Positions 40,956-54,100 are shown, numbered from the stretch's first letter. The stretch is DNA of 64,000 nt from Epiperipatus broadwayi (GCA_028023455.1 JAQFVV010000037.1:1674001-1738000), one strand, 5' to 3'. Program-made: numbers and translations. Notes: generated by a model from the sequence alone, not told the origin.

Positions 40956-41249
40956 CAAATTTGTATAATATTGACAATAATGAGTAGTTTTATTATTGTA
41001 ATATGTAAAAAAGATGTATTATTCCCAAGACGACTGACAAGGATACTAACCCTGGAAGATAGATGCCTAAGTTACTTTGTATTAATAATAAAATTTATTA
41101 TATCTTAGTACTTTTCGGTATATTTATTTGTTATAGGATTCATACATTTGTTTTACTAACACTTAACTTTAAATACGGAGGTTACTAACAACAAGAATTT
41201 GATGAGTCTGAAACTGTAGCACCTTTAGATTTTAACATCAATTATTACA

Positions 41250-44200
41250 AATGATAACAAAATTAAAAAATAATCTTAATTCTAAAATAGACCTGAAATA
41301 AAACTATACAAGTTACTAGTAATAGTATAAATAAATTAAATGATTATCTTAATGCTAATTGTAATAACATTAAAAAAAATAACTGAGAAAATTTGATACT
41401 TCCCAGATAAAAGCTAAGAATGGTATGAAAGAATTAAAAGCTGATAATAAAACTAATAGTAATAGTATAAAAAATAAAAGATGATGATAATGTTAATAGT
41501 AATAATATAAAAGAATTAAATAATGATCTTAATGCCAATATAGATAGTCCCAAAATGAGAGTATAAAAGAACTGAATGATAAGATAGAATCATTGAAAAT
41601 AAACTAAAGAAGTCAAAAGATATTTCGATCAAAATCATGAGGAGATCAGTGCTAGTCTAAATATTTACAAAATTAATTCTGATCTAGATTTAAAAATATA
41701 AAAGGAAAATTAGAATTATTTAGCTAAGGGTGGTCAGAAAACCTGCTTGTAACAAATAACAAATGAAATAAAATGGAAATGCAATCTAATAAGTTGTGAA
41801 GGAATTATAAAAATGACTTTGAATTGAAATTTGGCAAGCTCGTGGAAAACCATAACATTTTATAAAAGAAAGTATTATTTTATTATGATAATTTTAAAGA
41901 TAAAGTTAGCAAATAAATGATGATAACTAATCAAAATAAAACATAATTAGATGAAGTTAAAAAAAAGAGGAGATAAAATATGAGTCACAACTCAAATTAA
42001 AAAAAGAAAGAAAATCTCAACAAGAATTTGAAGAGAAATGAAAAAATTACAAAGAATGTTAATAATAACTGTATCTTACTCCAATGCACATGCACATTAC
42101 AAGTGGAATGCTAATTTTAATGAATACTCTCATTTCCAAACACAAGATAAAATTCTTTTAAAAAGATAGAATGAATCCAGTCTACCCTTTTCACCTAAAT
42201 TATATGTATAGACAATTGTGAAGCATTTGGAACTGATAATGTGAAGATTTAATTAATCATTTTAAATTATTTATAATATAATTTTTGACAATGACTCTTG
42301 GAAAAAATTTACAATCTATGACATGTCCTTATCAAATGGAAACTTAAAGATATGTAAATATTAATTTTATATAGAATAATGTTTTTTTTTATAAATTATA
42401 ATAATAACTGTAGCTTACTCAGTTGCACATGTGCTTAACAATAAAATGCTTATTATAATGACTACCCTCCTTTCTAAACAGCGTTCGATCTTTAAAGCTC
42501 ATGTGCAGAGAAGTAAGCTACATTTATTACTATAACTTATAAAAAACAGTAATATTTAAAACAATGTTAAGTAAATATATGGAAAGTATAAAGGATGACA
42601 AATGGAAGGAGAAAATAAACAACTTATTTACCATAAGGAATAGAAAGCCTGTATGGAAGAATTAATTGAGGAAATAAATATACATGTTCAGGTATACTAA
42701 TTCTAAAAGTGGACTAGGTAAAAAAGCAGGAATATGCTTATATAAAGCTTTAAAAGTTGAGTGTGATAAACTACATTGCTATTAAGATATGGTTGCACAA
42801 ATGCCTTTATATGATGAGATACATTCAACCCAAACACAAAAACCAGAACGATGTGTACGAAAAAACTCTACAGTTTTAAAAAATTATTGCATCTAAAGTG
42901 TTTAATGGTGATTACTTTGTAAAGCCATATGCATATTTAAAATATTTGGAAGAACTGTACGAATTGATCTTTCTCAATGAAAGATAAAAATTAGTCATTG
43001 CCAACAATAATTTGTATGTTACAGCCAAAGACTGGCAAAGGACATTATTTCATAAATCTCAGACATATGGGGATTTTAAATACTTAATTAGGATAAGCCT
43101 TTGGAGTGAGGACTATCAGAACAATGTTTATTGTCAGGCATTTTAGGAACAAATAATGTGCCAACAATGAAAAAGAACTATAAACAATTTTTCAAAATTC
43201 AAGCTGTAAAAAAATAACTGCCTTCCCATTATAAAGGCTTCATATAGTGAGGATTACACTTCATAACTTATTGAGATATATCAATAAAACTATCATTGTT
43301 GCTGAAAAAGACACAATTGAAGATGTAGCCAAAATTTTGGAGTCATTGATAACCAACAAGAAGCCTTGTTCCAAAAACCCTTACTATTACATTTTAACAA
43401 TAATATACCTGACATAAAAAGTTCTATTCAAAACAAGGTTAACAACATGAATAAAAATCATCATGAAAACAAATGAATTTCATATAATGGTTTGGGTTAT
43501 AGTAGAATAAGAGAAAAAATACAAATTGAAAGTCCTAGTGATGCAGGTAACATCTCTCCTGATGGAGGTCAAAGTACTCCTAAAATCTATTAATGACAAG
43601 AGTGAAAGTTCCTCACTATAAGGGTGTACAAGTAATATGGGGATGGACACATTGCCATAGAACTTAATATGGACTACTTAGAACCTGATATATTAAATGA
43701 TTAACTATTTATTTGTAATTATTCAATTTCAAGCTGACTCAAGATACATTATTATTAAAGTTCTTCATGACAAAAAGCAGTCAAGTATTAATAATATTGG
43801 AAAGATTATTTACCAAAATCATCTACATAAATCAACTTATACCTTTACTGCTGTTAAAAGAAACTTGGTAAACACTGGTTAATGCCAAAAAAGTAAACTT
43901 CCACAAAAAAAAGTTGGGATAAGTTTGAAAATAAATTACACTAATTTGAAATATATTTATCTATGTGTTAAATCATGAGGTCATAATTGTTTCCAATTTC
44001 ATGAACAAATATCATTGTACAATATTTTATGTAAATCAAAATTATGTCTGTAAAATAAAATATGTGCTGTTAATTCTAAGTAAACACCAGCCTATTAACT
44101 TACTATGTATCCAAGAGGTAATAATTGCAATACCTATAAAGCTCAAATTAAATAATTATTACAAATTAAATGTTAGCATAAGGATTTTTTGTCAATTAAT

Positions 44201-44340
44201 TTTTAAATATAAGAAAATATGCTCCAAATAACAAGCATTGTTAAAGGATATGTTCACTATATCCATTTATGAAATGATAAACCCTCTCAGCATAGGATGA
44301 ACCCAACACCTTACCAATACAAAGCTGGGGTACATTAACA
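41250..44340 (+). pseudogene. Decayed Element 1-like gag/protease/pol remnant
   Basis: Many stops and frame breaks, but the order matches Element 1. 41250-42060 encodes degenerate tandem coiled-coil repeats (IKELNDDLNAN-like). 42895-43140 matches the Gag capsid-like domain (KVFNGDY..., then TYGDFK). 43280-43370 matches the end of that domain (VAEKDTIEDVAKILESL). 43625-44060 matches protease (LVNTG for LVDTG, and NFMNKYHCTIFYVNQNYVC against DFLNRHGSVIDFYNKHIRC). 44235-44337 matches the start of Pol (IVKGYVH, PTPYQYKAG). It stops abruptly at a (TA)n tract and repeat copy 44369-46946; the RT, RNase H and integrase are missing. Not functional. It shows that the coiled-coil Gag type is ancient in this genome. 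Confidence 0.8.
42061..42532. repeat. Miniature inverted-repeat element copies inside the gag remnant
   Basis: 42403-42532 has imperfect terminal inverted repeats: the left end TAATAACTGTAGCTTACT and the right end, read inverted, TAATAAATGTAGCTTACT, continuing to CACATGTGC/CACATGAGC. A partial direct copy of the left half begins at 42061 (AATAATAACTGTATCTTACT). The pair sits between the coiled-coil and capsid parts of the decayed gag, so it inserted after the element. Length and TIRs fit a MITE; superfamily unknown. Confidence 0.55.
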
Positions 44341-44368
44341 CTAAATGAAATTATATATATATATATAT

Positions 44369-46946
44369 TGAAACAGACAGATCGAAGAATCGATCTTAGT
44401 TTCATGGGTGTCATTTAAGAACGGTAATTCTAAACCACTATTTACCCGCAATGAGACTTTTTCTATTCCAAGCCACATAGATTTTAAGTTATTTATTTTG
44501 TGTTTGTTTAAAAAGAATTTAATGTAAAGAGTATGAGTATAAATGTCACAAATCATGATAAATAATATTCGTGTGTGTGTGGTTTGTGGATTTATATTAG
44601 CTCAATTTAAAAGTTTCAATTGCGTGTATATTTTCTTTAAATTTTAATTTTGCAAATTATACAAAGTCATTTAAAAATGCTGATCAAAAGTCACATTCCT
44701 TTGATCAGTATTTTTAATCAAAATCCTACTTGTACAAAAGGTATAGAATGATTAATTTGTACTTCGATAAATTAAGATAATGAATTTATATTTTTGTATT
44801 CACGAATTCCGATGTAATTGTTTTGTCAATTTAGAATCATGTATTAAATTTAAAAATAAATGAGAAACGTAGAACTCTTATCAAGAAAGGCAAATGCTAT
44901 TGTATAGTCAAATTAGATATTGCTGGAGGCCGAAATCAAAGGAGGCGGAGTTATGAACAAAAACTAGGCAGAAAGGTCAACCGTAGCCATCTTAAATATA
45001 ATATAGACACTCTAACTTTTGACTTGGCTGTGTTTGGATCGTCTCAAACTACAGCAAAGTAGTTGTTCCAGAGAAATCACTTGAACCGTTATTAAGAAGT
45101 TGCCCGGTAAACTGAAATCATGATGGGCTAAGTCCAAGAAGCTGATCCCTGTTCTGCCACTTTAAATCTTTCGTACCGCTGATCTGTAATGTTTTCCGTG
45201 CTTCCAGTCTTCCAAATTCCCACATTTAAATTAACCATGCCGTTCTAAGAAATTCAAAATGCGCGCCTACGTTCTTCATACATATCACCGCAAGAAGAAA
45301 ACCGGACGAAGAAAGAATGGTAACTTTTGTTACATGAACTTTTTAACTTTCCTCTCAGTAATAATTTTATATTTAATCTGTTAATCAAAGTAATTGCATG
45401 TAAATTTCTTGCTTTCCATTTGAAAATGTTACACTAAAACCTGTCAGTAAATTTCTTCTCTAATATTTCTGTGCTCTAGTCTTTAGATGATAATTATTAA
45501 TATTTGTGCCTACTAATAATCTATTTGTGAATACATTTATATTTTTACTATTACTTATTTTACAAACAAAACGATGCCAATAATAATATTTCTCAACTCT
45601 AATTAAAGTCAGTAAAGTTTATCTCATAATATTTATTATATTCATTTTAAAAGTAATTTTCTTGTATCGAATTAAAAATCGTTTCATTTATGTTGAGTTG
45701 AGAAATATTCAAGTATTTTTATTGTTTCTTTTACTTTGTCATGATATTTTAATCTATACTCCAAATCTCAAATACTTAAAATAGTCTAAAATTTTATTAT
45801 AATCTTTTTTATATATTATTACGGAGTAAGAATAATAAGTGAATATTTTTTTTGCTATTATTACCTTCCGAACAATCTGGGGAGTTATGGGTTTCAGAGT
45901 GAAATTAATTAATTATTACTTTTGCGATCGTTTGATTTCGCCATGTTTTATTGAATAGTTATATCGGACTGTTGCGTAGAAAATGTTACGGAGAGAAAAG
46001 GTTTTATATAATTTCGTTTTAAAATCCACTTCCGATCACTCTTCCTCGATGTTACTGTGGCAATGCCTTTACCTTCGCCTAAGTTGGCGTCTCGTTTTAC
46101 TACCACATGGAGAGAAAGAAATTCTTCTCCAGGTAATCTCTTGGATCACCGGGGTTCGAAAATGAGCCCGGCTGGTTGTAGTGTCCCGGATCTACTTGGG
46201 GGCATTAAGACTTGTCAAAGTACAAGCCGCCCGGTATTCCGTCAATGCACCGCAAGTTATTATTTGTAGTATACATTAATCCCTGCAACCATCAGTACAT
46301 CAGTATTATATATCATATTTTTATATAAAACCGCCTCCCATTTATCCGTATGCGCAATGGTTTGAAACTATTAAAATAAAACAACTTAATATAAACTAGT
46401 AGATAAATATTTTAAGTGCTCCAATTACTCTGATTCTCATACCAACCTGTACAACCATTTAAACACATAAATATTGGCATGAGTTTGTTAATCAGTACAA
46501 ACCGATTATTGATGACTAGCAGCAATTTATTATAAATACATATGAGAGTTTTACCGTACCTGTAAATAATATTATTCAATGCTTTCAATAATTTATTAAA
46601 AATTTATCTAACCTAATTTTGTCTCTCTTGCATTATTACTCTCGAAATCTAGTCAATCACCTGCTGTCTGTATCGACAACTTAAATATATACATTAAATT
46701 ATTAGCCGTACCAATATCCCGACTATAAGATATCTATGAAATAGCTGATTGTAGGTAATTTAGTCTGTGTTTTTCGATGAGCTAGTAAAGGGAGAACCCC
46801 GTACCGTTGTAATGTTGTCATCGGTGGGTCATGCCAGGGTTTTGGGTTTGAATTTAGTTTGCATTTTGGAATTTATTCCTAGACGTGGACTGGGTTCGAA
46901 TTCGGATTACTGTGTGTGATTAGGCATGGTGATTTTTACCGGTACA
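44369..46946 (+). repeat. LTR-like repeat family B, copy 2
   Basis: 2578 bases beginning TGAAACAGAC and ending CCGGTACA, co-linear with 33604-36070. Its left flank is (TA)n (44351-44368) directly after the decayed pol; its right flank is unique sequence. About 19 bases beyond the end is TGGACGCCCTCCGTGG, which resembles a primer site but is too far from the CA end to be convincing. It could be a solo LTR or the 5' LTR of an element whose body is lost or truncated. Frames at 45983-46165 and 46057-46269 are not shared as frames with copy 1. Confidence 0.6.
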
Positions 46947-47939
46947 GTGTTCGAAATTTTGGACGCCCTCCGTGGTGCTCTGATGAAGAAATCTCCCACA
47001 CCCTGCAGAGTGAACAAGAGTAAATATTAAATTATAGAAATATTCGATTTTTTTTTCATACCGTTGAGATATATACTTTGCGTTATTAAAATGCGCAGTT
47101 TTAAAACGATGTTTTGAGTAAGTCAAATATACTAATTTTTTTTTCACCCGTGCTTGCAAGTAGTTTCAGTTGAATAGATTGCCTTCTAATATTGTTAAGA
47201 TAATATAGTGAGATTTTTTTGAAAAAAAGTGTGAAAGCGATTTTGAAGTTTTGTTTTAACGACAAAAATATTGAGAATAGTTTCAAAGCAAGTGAAAACC
47301 TGTATCGATTTTGTGCGTTTATTTAATTCAAAATAAACGAATGTTATTTCATAAATCTTTTTGCAAGTCAATTTTGTTTTGTTGTTTGAAATTTTTTTAA
47401 GAAAAAAATAAAGCAAAGAAAGTAGGATTACTTTTCATGTCTTACAAATAAACGCGTGTATGTGTGTATATATATTGTTTAATATAGAAATCTTATCAAA
47501 GCCAGTGCATAATATAAATATCAGTTGAATAAAGTTTGGCCGGAATATGTGTTATCCGATATTAAGTAGAGTAACCGTTTAGGTTAAGTTTTTTTTGTAT
47601 AAAACCAATCAGCCAAATACAGTCGTCAAAGTGTTAACGGTATATACACGTACGTTATAGAAACTTGAAATTGTATGATAACCCCACAGAAGTAGCGTTA
47701 ATATTAAATGTTCTACATAAAACATTATGTTCTTGAATCAAATGATTTTATTAAGTCACGTAAAAAGTATATATTTGGGGATCAGTGGATTAAATTATCT
47801 ATTGGTCACATGTTGCTGGCTGGTGCCTTTCAAATAAATTTGTCAGCAAATATGTTTGTCCATACAGCAGTGGTGAGTTTTGTTTGGTCTATAAAAGAGA
47901 GAAATGGTGATATATATATATATATATATATATATCACC

Positions 47940-48014
<75 letters not shown>

Positions 48015-48148
48015 GCCATTACAATTTAATCACTAGATAAATTTATAGTAATGTGCATGTAGAAAAGGTAAACCAAAATCATCATCACGAATTTTATATA
48101 ACCATAAAAGAAGCTGTAGGGTATCCAAGTTCAAACCCTTCCAGATCA
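46947..48148. other. AT-rich segment before the assembly gap
   Basis: No gene recognised. It contains a (TA)n tract with unique palindromic arms (47900-47945) and a further (TA)n (47946-48011). Just before the gap there is a B-box-like AGTTCAAACCC (48129-48139) that might belong to a tRNA-derived SINE cut by the gap; no A box is visible. Short minus-strand frames at 46920-47416 overlap each other and have no recognised domains. Confidence 0.6.
47900..48011. repeat. (TA)n with palindromic unique arms
   Basis: AGAAATGGTGA (47900-47910) and its exact inverse TCACCATTTCT (47935-47945) flank 24 bases of TA. A second TA tract then runs to 48011. The whole can fold as one long hairpin, which may also be why the assembly breaks nearby. 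Confidence 0.75.
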
Positions 48149-48648
48149 NNNNNNNNNNNNNNNNNNNNNNNNNNNNNNNNNNNNNNNNNNNNNNNNNNNN
48201 NNNNNNNNNNNNNNNNNNNNNNNNNNNNNNNNNNNNNNNNNNNNNNNNNNNNNNNNNNNNNNNNNNNNNNNNNNNNNNNNNNNNNNNNNNNNNNNNNNNN
48301 NNNNNNNNNNNNNNNNNNNNNNNNNNNNNNNNNNNNNNNNNNNNNNNNNNNNNNNNNNNNNNNNNNNNNNNNNNNNNNNNNNNNNNNNNNNNNNNNNNNN
48401 NNNNNNNNNNNNNNNNNNNNNNNNNNNNNNNNNNNNNNNNNNNNNNNNNNNNNNNNNNNNNNNNNNNNNNNNNNNNNNNNNNNNNNNNNNNNNNNNNNNN
48501 NNNNNNNNNNNNNNNNNNNNNNNNNNNNNNNNNNNNNNNNNNNNNNNNNNNNNNNNNNNNNNNNNNNNNNNNNNNNNNNNNNNNNNNNNNNNNNNNNNNN
48601 NNNNNNNNNNNNNNNNNNNNNNNNNNNNNNNNNNNNNNNNNNNNNNNN
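48149..48648. other. Assembly gap (500 N)
   Basis: Exactly 500 Ns, which looks like a fixed-size scaffold gap rather than a measured one. It ends at the first base of the Element 2 5' LTR, so the left flank and left target duplication of that element are unknown. Frames that span the gap are meaningless. Confidence 0.99.
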
Positions 48649-50817
48649 TGTAACGAGACAGCGTTACATCAATATTAAATCCAGAAAGCATCAAGAAATA
48701 CACACACCAACAAGCAACCTAAAAACGCATAACCTCATTATCGTAATTTAGAATAGTTTCCTTCATCGTATAAAATATATGTATAAAATACCGCTGTAAA
48801 ACACACCCATAAAAATGCAGATCGTAAACGTATAAAGTAAATGATTAAAGCTGGTAAATAATAAATGTAGTTTATTTCTTAAATAATAAATATAAGTCAA
48901 TTTGATAAATAATAAATATATAATTGTTATCTTAAAATGATAAATATAATTCACGTTTAAATATAATTTGTTTCTTTAACATGATAAATATAATTTGCCG
49001 TTAGAAATCAAAATTCGCTTTCTTAATTAAAATGTATAATTGTCCTTCAAAAAACGCCATGGGAATTTAACAGGGGATTATTTTAGAAAATCATTTAAAA
49101 TAAGAGTAATAGAAAAGATTTAATGAAATGATAAATGCTCGACTTCTAATTTTAAAATAGCATGTATTGTTCTAATAAAAAACACACACACACGCATGCA
49201 TTAAAAATGTGAAAGAATAAGATTGATTGCGAAACGAGATTGCCTCAAAATAAAGATTGCCTGTAGCAAAAAAGAGAGTGAGTAATGCTAACGCGGACCT
49301 GAACGACAACTTGAGAAACAGGGAACTCTGGGGGTAGATTGGATCCCAAGATATGGACCAAACCTTTTAAATACACCTCAAAACCTATTAGAAAAAAAAA
49401 GATAGAACAGGATTCTAGATGCTATTCTACATAGATATCCCTGTCCTATTGATATAGTGATATTATTACGCGATCATTACTGTTGTTATTATCACCTGCT
49501 CATCATCCGACGCTTATGCCATTGGCGTACCACTGAATTGGTCTGAAGTAACTCAACGAATTCCTCGGCATTAAAGATGACTATTCCGAAATTAATACCA
49601 AGAGCGTCGATCGTCATGAGGGGCTTTCCCTATAAACCTCTCAGTGACTGATCGGCGCTCCGCTACCAAAATCTCCAGGACTATGCAACTCCGATAACAT
49701 CGTGTTTCGTGAATGCTCCAGCTGATAATATGTTCCGCAAAATTCCCACGTGTACCAGGATCAACCGATAATCGCCGCAACCAAGATAAAACCTAGGTAA
49801 ATATGTTTATATTAAATCACTCACTCAATCTAGAACTCTTACAGGCAATCTCGTAAATAACCTACCTAATTTGTACAAATCAAACTTGAACTTTCCTCGT
49901 CTGATAATTTATCGTATAACAGAACTTTATTCACATGAACTTTAAACTTAAATGAAAGTCAGGATAGAGAATTATTTAATCCATGAAATGAACTTTATTT
50001 CGCAATGCATACTTGTATTTATTAATTATGTTTCTCTGAGAGCGTGTTTATGTGTGTGTGTGACTACAAAAGGTTAACTTAACAAAATTAATATCTTAAT
50101 AAACTTGTTCATTATATAATCAATTCGAGCATTTATCAAATCATTTCACACGATTCAAATTCTTAATTTATACTTGTTATCATAGTTATTGTTTAAAATT
50201 AGATAGATTCGTCATTTAGATTTAGATTAATATTTGTTTTATATTGTTTTATGTATCAACATCGCGCCGTGAGTCACGATGTTTTCTTTAGTATGTAATC
50301 TAGTTAAGATAGTCTTAAGAGAGGGCGGGTCTATGAAAATAAATGTCAATAACTTATGTTGTAAGCAATAAAGCGGGGGGATGATTTATAAGCCTTGTGT
50401 TCGGGCGTAAACGAACAGATTGATAGGTCAGCGGTGACCAATAAACGGCCTTCCTGCCGTGATAGACTTAGTAAAGAAACATGCTGATTTTAATTAGCGG
50501 TCAATGCGTCTTCTCCGGGAGGAGTCTTGTTAGGGACAATCGTGTAGCGACCCTGAGTCATCGGATTGGTCCATGCTGAGAGTATCGAGTTAGCGGGCGG
50601 GGTTTGACTTCGGAATCGTTTTGACATAATGTAAGGTGATGCGAGTAGTTAAAACACTTAAATAATCGTATCTGGCGCCCTCTTATGTGGATTATAAACA
50701 ACTGTCGATGTAAGAAAAAAAATAAAGCCTTACGCTGTGTCATGTTAGTTTCGAAGCCGTAATCTCTTGGTAACCGTAGATCTCTCGCAAGAAGAAAGCG
50801 AGGGGGGTTACGTTACA
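48649..50817 (+). repeat. 5' LTR of Element 2
   Basis: 2169 bases, starting TGTAACG and ending CGTTACA, a 7-base terminal inverted repeat. The first 20 bases are themselves a hairpin: TGTAACG, six bases, CGTTACA. The first 1.6 kb is AT-rich; the last 0.55 kb is GC-richer, with G runs (GGGCGGG, GCGGGGGG) and candidate AATAAA polyadenylation motifs near 50367 and 50441. It differs from the 3' LTR by a 5-base length change near 49624, A-run lengths near 49049 and 49392, and single bases near 50589 and 50780-50792. Frames inside it are also found in the 3' LTR only because the LTRs are identical. Confidence 0.95.
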
Positions 50818-50819
50818 TT

Positions 50820-50837
50820 TGGCGCTTCCAACGTGAA
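50820..50837 (+). promoter_or_regulatory. Primer-binding site of Element 2
   Basis: TGGCGCTTCCAACGTGAA begins two bases after the CA end of the 5' LTR. The first six bases are the same as in Element 1, consistent with priming by a tRNA ending GCGCCA. The priming tRNA was not identified. Confidence 0.8.
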
Positions 50838-51151
50838 GCTAGTATAAATGAAGCGTCTAAAAAAAAAAAAAAAAAAAAAAAGGCAAATCCAAATACTAGC
50901 AAAAGCGGCAGAACTGGGAGAAGACGCGGAAAAGTGTAAACAAAAAGCGTAGTAAAAAAAAAAAAAAAAAAAAAAAAATTTTTAGCGATAAAATATAAAC
51001 AAACGGAACAAAATCGCGGCGAGACTTAACATTGCAAATATGTAAACAAGTCACCGGAGCAAGATAAAATAAATAAAGCATAGCAGGAGATAAGGGAGCG
51101 GACGCGGATCAGTCGCTGTCACCATAAAACTATAAAATCAAAGTAAACAGA
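50838..51151 (+). other. Leader of Element 2
   Basis: About 314 bases between primer site and start codon. It has two long A runs (about 50860-50881 and 50954-50978) and no stem-loop repeats like those of Element 1. An in-frame TAA at 51125-51127 sits upstream of the first ATG, which supports 51152 as the start. Long A runs could also be places where length is misassembled. Confidence 0.75.
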
Positions 51152-54100
51152 ATGGAGGGAAAATGGATAAAAATAGAGCAATTCAAAGGAAAGGGAAATG
51201 AGAATCCGTGTCGATACATAGAAAGTTTGAAGAGGTTGTTTTCATGCGAGCAGTTCAACGAAGAGTCCAAAATAGCGATCGCGTGCAGCCACATCCAAGG
51301 GGAAGCCGTGGAATGGTGGGAAACGATAAAAAACAAACCAAAGACATTCGAGGAGTACCAAAGGGTTATCATGGAAAGATACTGGGGAGTAGCCCAGCAG
51401 GAAAGAGAAAGATGGGAAATAGAACGAAACAAAAGGGAGGAAGAGGAAAAATACAGTACCTTTGTACAGAGACAAATGGCAAGACTAGAGAAAATAAACA
51501 GATACCAGATACCGGAGGAACAGCAAATTAGGATCGCGGGACGCGACCTACCCAGGGAAGTCAAGCAGATAATTGAGAGGGAGACCGAAATAACAGGAGT
51601 GCTAAAGAAACTACAGGCGATCGAGAACGACGAGTATTTCAACCAAGAGGAGGACAATGGGATCAGAATAGCCAATATGACACAAGAGGGGAAGGGGGAA
51701 GAGCCTCGGGGAAGACCGGAATGCCCAATAATCGACGTGTCGATCCAAGGGCACAAGGCTAGGGCTTTACTGGATACGGGAAGCCAAGTATCCGTGATGT
51801 CTCAGGAATTGTTCAACGAGATCGCCCGAGAACCGACAGAGATAAAAACGTTACCGCTAAAGGGAACCCAAATCGTACTGGCCAATGGAAGAAAGGCGAA
51901 AATACAAACCAAGCAAGTGTGGGCGAAGATCAGCATCGCGGGACAGGAGTGTACCCAGGTCATGTTAATACTGGAAGGCCTGATCCATGACTTAGTGTTA
52001 GGATCAGACTTCATGGGAGCGGCTAAGTGTAACATCGATTACGGGACCGAACTGGCAAGGATCGGCACAGTCACGGTGCCCTTCAAGAGCAAAGGGGACG
52101 AGAAACCGGAAGGACGACAGACGAAGCTGCAATGCATCGCAATACAAGGGGAAATCAAAAAAAAAATCGAGGAAATAACGGAACCAGACGGAGAAAAGAA
52201 GGAAAGAATTCAGGAAATATTGGGGGCGCACAAAAGTGTCTTCTCGGACAAGCCGGGAGTAATTCGAGGATACGAGCACCGGATCCGATTGAGCACCAAC
52301 CACCCATATCAAACGAGGGCATACCCGATCCCATTCCAATACCGGACAGAAATTGAGGCCCAGTTAAAGCAGATGACGGAGTGGGGAGTCATTTCGAAAT
52401 GCACATCGCCGTACAACAACCCCATCCTAGCTGTGAAGAAAGGGGACGGGTCGATAAGATTATGTCTCGACGCTAGACAACTTAACCGAGTAACGGTACC
52501 GGACACAAACGCCCCACCGGTCATGAACGAACTAATGACCAGGTTCCGGGACAAGCGGATTTTTTCCACCATGGATTTAACCAACAGTTACTGGCAAATG
52601 AGCCTCCATCCCGACGACCGAAAGTACACAGCGTTCAAGTATAACGGGAGAGCATACCAGTTCAACCGAGTACCTTTCGGGCTAAAGAACAGTGGGGCGG
52701 GCTTAGTACAATGCCTGGATCAAACCCTGTCCGACGAAGTAAAAGGATTTGCGACGATGTACGTGGACGACATCATCATAGCGTCCAACGACATCGAGGA
52801 ACATTGCCAGCACCTAGAAAGGCTACTCCAGGAATGCGAACAGAAGGGGATCAAAATCAACATCAAGAAGAGCCACTTTGCGACGCAGGAGGTCAAGTTC
52901 TTAGGACATATCGTCAGCCCGGAGGGAGTACGGCCAAACCCCGAAAAAATCCAGGCGATCCAGGAATTCCCCACACCAAAGAAGAAGAAGGACATTAAGG
53001 CATTCTTAGGAATGTGTACGTTTTATAATAAATTCTACGAGAACTTCACCCACGATATGGAGCCCTTACTACAACTACTAAGGAAGGAGCAAGCGTGGGT
53101 GTGGGACGTGAAGCAGGAACGGAGTTTCCGGAAGGTGAAAGAAGGGTTCCTGAAACAAACAATATTGACACACCCAGACTTCGACCAGATGTTCTGGGTG
53201 CAAACGGATAGCAGTGACATCGGGCTGGGAGCCACCCTGTACCAGAAGGGACCGAAAGGAGAGCAGAGGGTATTGGCGTTCATCAGCCGGCTGCTGAAGG
53301 ACCCGGAGAGAAGGTACACAGTTACAGAACGAGAAGCCCTCGCCATAGTGTGGGCGTTCAAAAAATTCCGGCAATATCTGGTTGGGTCCAAAGTCAAGGT
53401 CGTCACCGACCACCGGAGTCTGGAGTTCCTGAACAAAAGCTTCTTAACCAACAACAGATTGGTGCGGTGGAGTTTAGCCTTACAGGAATTTCAATACGAG
53501 GTGGAATACTGCAAAGGAAGGGATAACGTGATCGCGGACACGCTGAGCCGTTACCCGATAGGAACTCAAACGAACGTGGAGACAAGCGAGTTCGCCTACA
53601 TTGCCGCGACGACCCGCCAGGACAGTAAGGGAGGATTTACAGCAGGCAACATTCGAAGAAGCCAGGAAAAGGACAAGGATTGCCGGCAAATAATCGGTTA
53701 TTTACGTAAAGGGAAGTCAAGAACAGGCTCCCACCAGGGGGAAGAAGGGACCGAAGGGGGTCCGATATGGAAGTATCGGGACCGATGCGTCACCCTGGGG
53801 GGGTTACTCCAAAGGAAAACGGGGAATGGGAAGCAAACCCGAATCGTGATCCCGGAGAACATGCGCAGTCAGATAATCGACGAGACACACCGAGAACGCG
53901 GACATTACGGGGCGAACAAGACGGAGGGATATCTGAGCAACTGGTTTTACTGGCCGGGAATGCACCGGGACATCGCCGCAAGATTACGGAGATGCGATGT
54001 ATGCGCAAGAACCAAACCACTAAATCGATGCAACGAAGGACCTCAGATCCCGATTATCATACGGGAACCCAACCATACCATAGCAATCGATTACTACGGG

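Noticed and set aside
46971-46990. CTGATGA plus AGAAA as a hammerhead ribozyme core
   Set aside because: No stem II between the motifs and no cleavage-site stem; likely chance.
48053-48751. Long frames across the N run on both strands
   Set aside because: They are open only because Ns have no stops; no real sequence supports them.
51130-51756. 208-codon antisense frame opposite gag-pol of Element 2
   Set aside because: A shadow of the GC-richer sense gene; its composition follows from the sense codons.
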